NCBI RefSeq assembly: GCF_003987215.1
Contig: NZ_PIPW01000001.1
Location: 496,001 to 560,000, forward strand
Origin: Pseudidiomarina halophila
GTDB lineage: Bacteria; Pseudomonadota; Gammaproteobacteria; Enterobacterales; Alteromonadaceae
Direction of reading: 5' to 3'
DNA length: 64,000 bases
Under the pieces are notes generated by a model, which worked only from the letters and a program-made list of their open reading frames with translations, ran no database searches and was not told where the DNA came from. Position 1 is the first letter of the stretch. Each line of letters begins with the position of its first letter. The position numbers were made by a program, and so were the translations under genes. Below are positions 63,219 to 64,000 of this stretch, piece by piece.

Positions 63219-64000
63219 ATGTTTGAAACTAATGCGACCTATGTTGCCCTGAAAGAGATGCGTGAGCGCAGTGAAGCGCTTCGGGGGTATCTTTGACTAC
63301 GCTCAAAAAGTTGAGCGTTTAGAAGAGGTTACCCGTGAACTTGAAGACCCGAAAGTATGGGAAGATCAAGAGCGGGCGCAATCCTTAGGTAAGGAGCGGG
63401 CAAGCCTGGAAGAGGTCGTGGAAACCTTAGACCAGCTCGCCCAGGGCCTGGAAGATGTTGAAGGGCTCGTCGATCTGGCCGTTGAGGCAGAAGACGAAAC
63501 TACCTATAACGAAGCCGTGGCGGAACTTGAGCAACTGGAACAGCAGTTAGCTAAGTTAGAGTTTCGGCGGATGTTTTCCGGAGAACAGGATTCCTCCGAC
63601 TGCTACCTTGATATTCAGTCGGGGTCAGGTGGCACAGAGGCACAAGATTGGGCGAATATGCTGCTGCGCATGTATTTGCGTTGGGCAGAGAGTCACGAGT
63701 TTAAAACTGAACTGACGGAATTGTCGGAGGGCGAAGTGGCCGGGATTAAATCCGCCACGGTGCGGGTTCAGGGTGACTATGCTTACGGTTGGTTACGTAC
63801 CGAAACCGGTGTACATCGCTTGGTACGCAAGTCGCCGTTTGATTCTGGTAACCGTCGGCATACATCTTTTGCTTCGGTTTTTGTTTACCCGGAAATTGAT
63901 GATTCAATTGAAATTGAAATCAACCCGGCAGATTTACGGGTCGATACTTATCGAGCTTCGGGCGCTGGTGGACAGCACGTCAACCGCACCGACTCAGCGA
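63219..64000 (+). CDS. prfB: peptide chain release factor 2, programmed +1 frameshift, cut by window end
   Basis: The first frame reads from ATG 63219 through 25 codons ending in TAT CTT, then TGA (63294-63296). Skipping T63294 continues in the +1 frame from GAC 63295 to the window edge; the coding path is 63219-63293 joined to 63295-64000. RF2 terminates at UGA and UAA, so it controls its own synthesis at this in-frame UGA. The +1 frame shows the tripeptide anticodon SPF in VRKSPFDSG and the catalytic GGQ in SGAGGQHVN. The 3' end is missing. The order recJ-prfB matches E. coli. Confidence 0.96.
63283..63297 (+). promoter_or_regulatory. prfB programmed +1 frameshift site
   Basis: GGGGG (63283-63287) acts as the Shine-Dalgarno-like stimulator three bases before the slippery CTT (63291-63293) and TGA C (63294-63297). 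This is the canonical RF2 autoregulatory arrangement; slow UGA decoding when RF2 is low allows the shift. Confidence 0.95.

Noticed and set aside
63219-63296. prfB as a pseudogene with an early stop
   Set aside because: The stop is the programmed RF2 frameshift site, and the +1 frame continues intact with SPF and GGQ.
1-64000. CRISPR arrays, rRNA operons, prophage or intact insertion sequences
   Set aside because: No regularly spaced direct repeats, rRNA sequence, transposase or phage gene was seen on either strand.

Overview
The window is about 64 kb of a chromosome from a marine-type gammaproteobacterium. Gene content and order (map-glnD-dapD, rpsB-tsf-pyrH-frr-uppS-cdsA-dxr-rseP-bamA-skp-lpxD-fabZ-lpxA-lpxB, xerD-dsbC-recJ-prfB, queF/syd/yqcC/truC), the Alteromonadales-type families DUF3192, DUF3301 and DUF3549, and a large branched-chain amino-acid catabolic block point to Alteromonadales, most likely Idiomarinaceae (Idiomarina or Pseudidiomarina). 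The genus is an inference from gene content and was not tested by a search. I see no rRNA operon, CRISPR array, prophage or intact insertion sequence.

Layout. 1-7.1 kb: the 3' end of gpt, a GAF-GGDEF-EAL c-di-GMP phosphodiesterase, proS, trmO, two secreted proteins of unknown function facing each other, and an H-NS protein. 7.2-19.9 kb: a tightly packed nine-gene minus-strand operon, liuR-liuA-liuB-liuC-liuD-liuE-aacS-(GGDEF/EAL membrane protein)-etfQO. It degrades isovaleryl-CoA (leucine) to acetyl-CoA and acetoacetyl-CoA and passes the electrons to quinone. A LiuR-type palindrome lies upstream. Divergent from it is a thiolase that finishes the pathway. A 78-bp imperfect palindrome lies between the two. 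21.3-31.3 kb: an EamA transporter, the AraC regulator mmsR, and a plus-strand valine operon (mmsA, isobutyryl-CoA dehydrogenase, 3-hydroxyisobutyryl-CoA hydrolase, mmsB, an SDR) that runs on into a GcvA-like LysR regulator, an alpha/beta hydrolase and rlmM.

31.3-38.2 kb: DUF3192, ppnN, queF, syd, a GNAT, an Mpo1-like protein, DUF3301, DUF3549, yqcC and truC. 38.2-42.5 kb: map-glnD-dapD on the minus strand. 42.5-56.7 kb: the conserved translation and envelope-biogenesis supercluster from rpsB to lpxB. 56.8-59.6 kb: three stress or redox genes (glutathionyl-hydroquinone reductase, pirin, quinone oxidoreductase). 59.6-64 kb: tRNA-Tyr, xerD, dsbC, recJ and prfB with its programmed +1 frameshift; prfB runs off the window.

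The most unusual item is the membrane GGDEF-EAL protein fixed inside the leucine operon between acetoacetyl-CoA synthetase and ETF-quinone oxidoreductase. Both of its catalytic centres are visibly lost, so it looks like a non-enzymatic receptor or scaffold tied to leucine catabolism. Other points are the 78-bp palindrome at liuR/atoB, the interlocked divergent promoters of tRNA-Tyr and xerD, a promoter apparently embedded in the frr terminator, and a DsbC with a lipobox.
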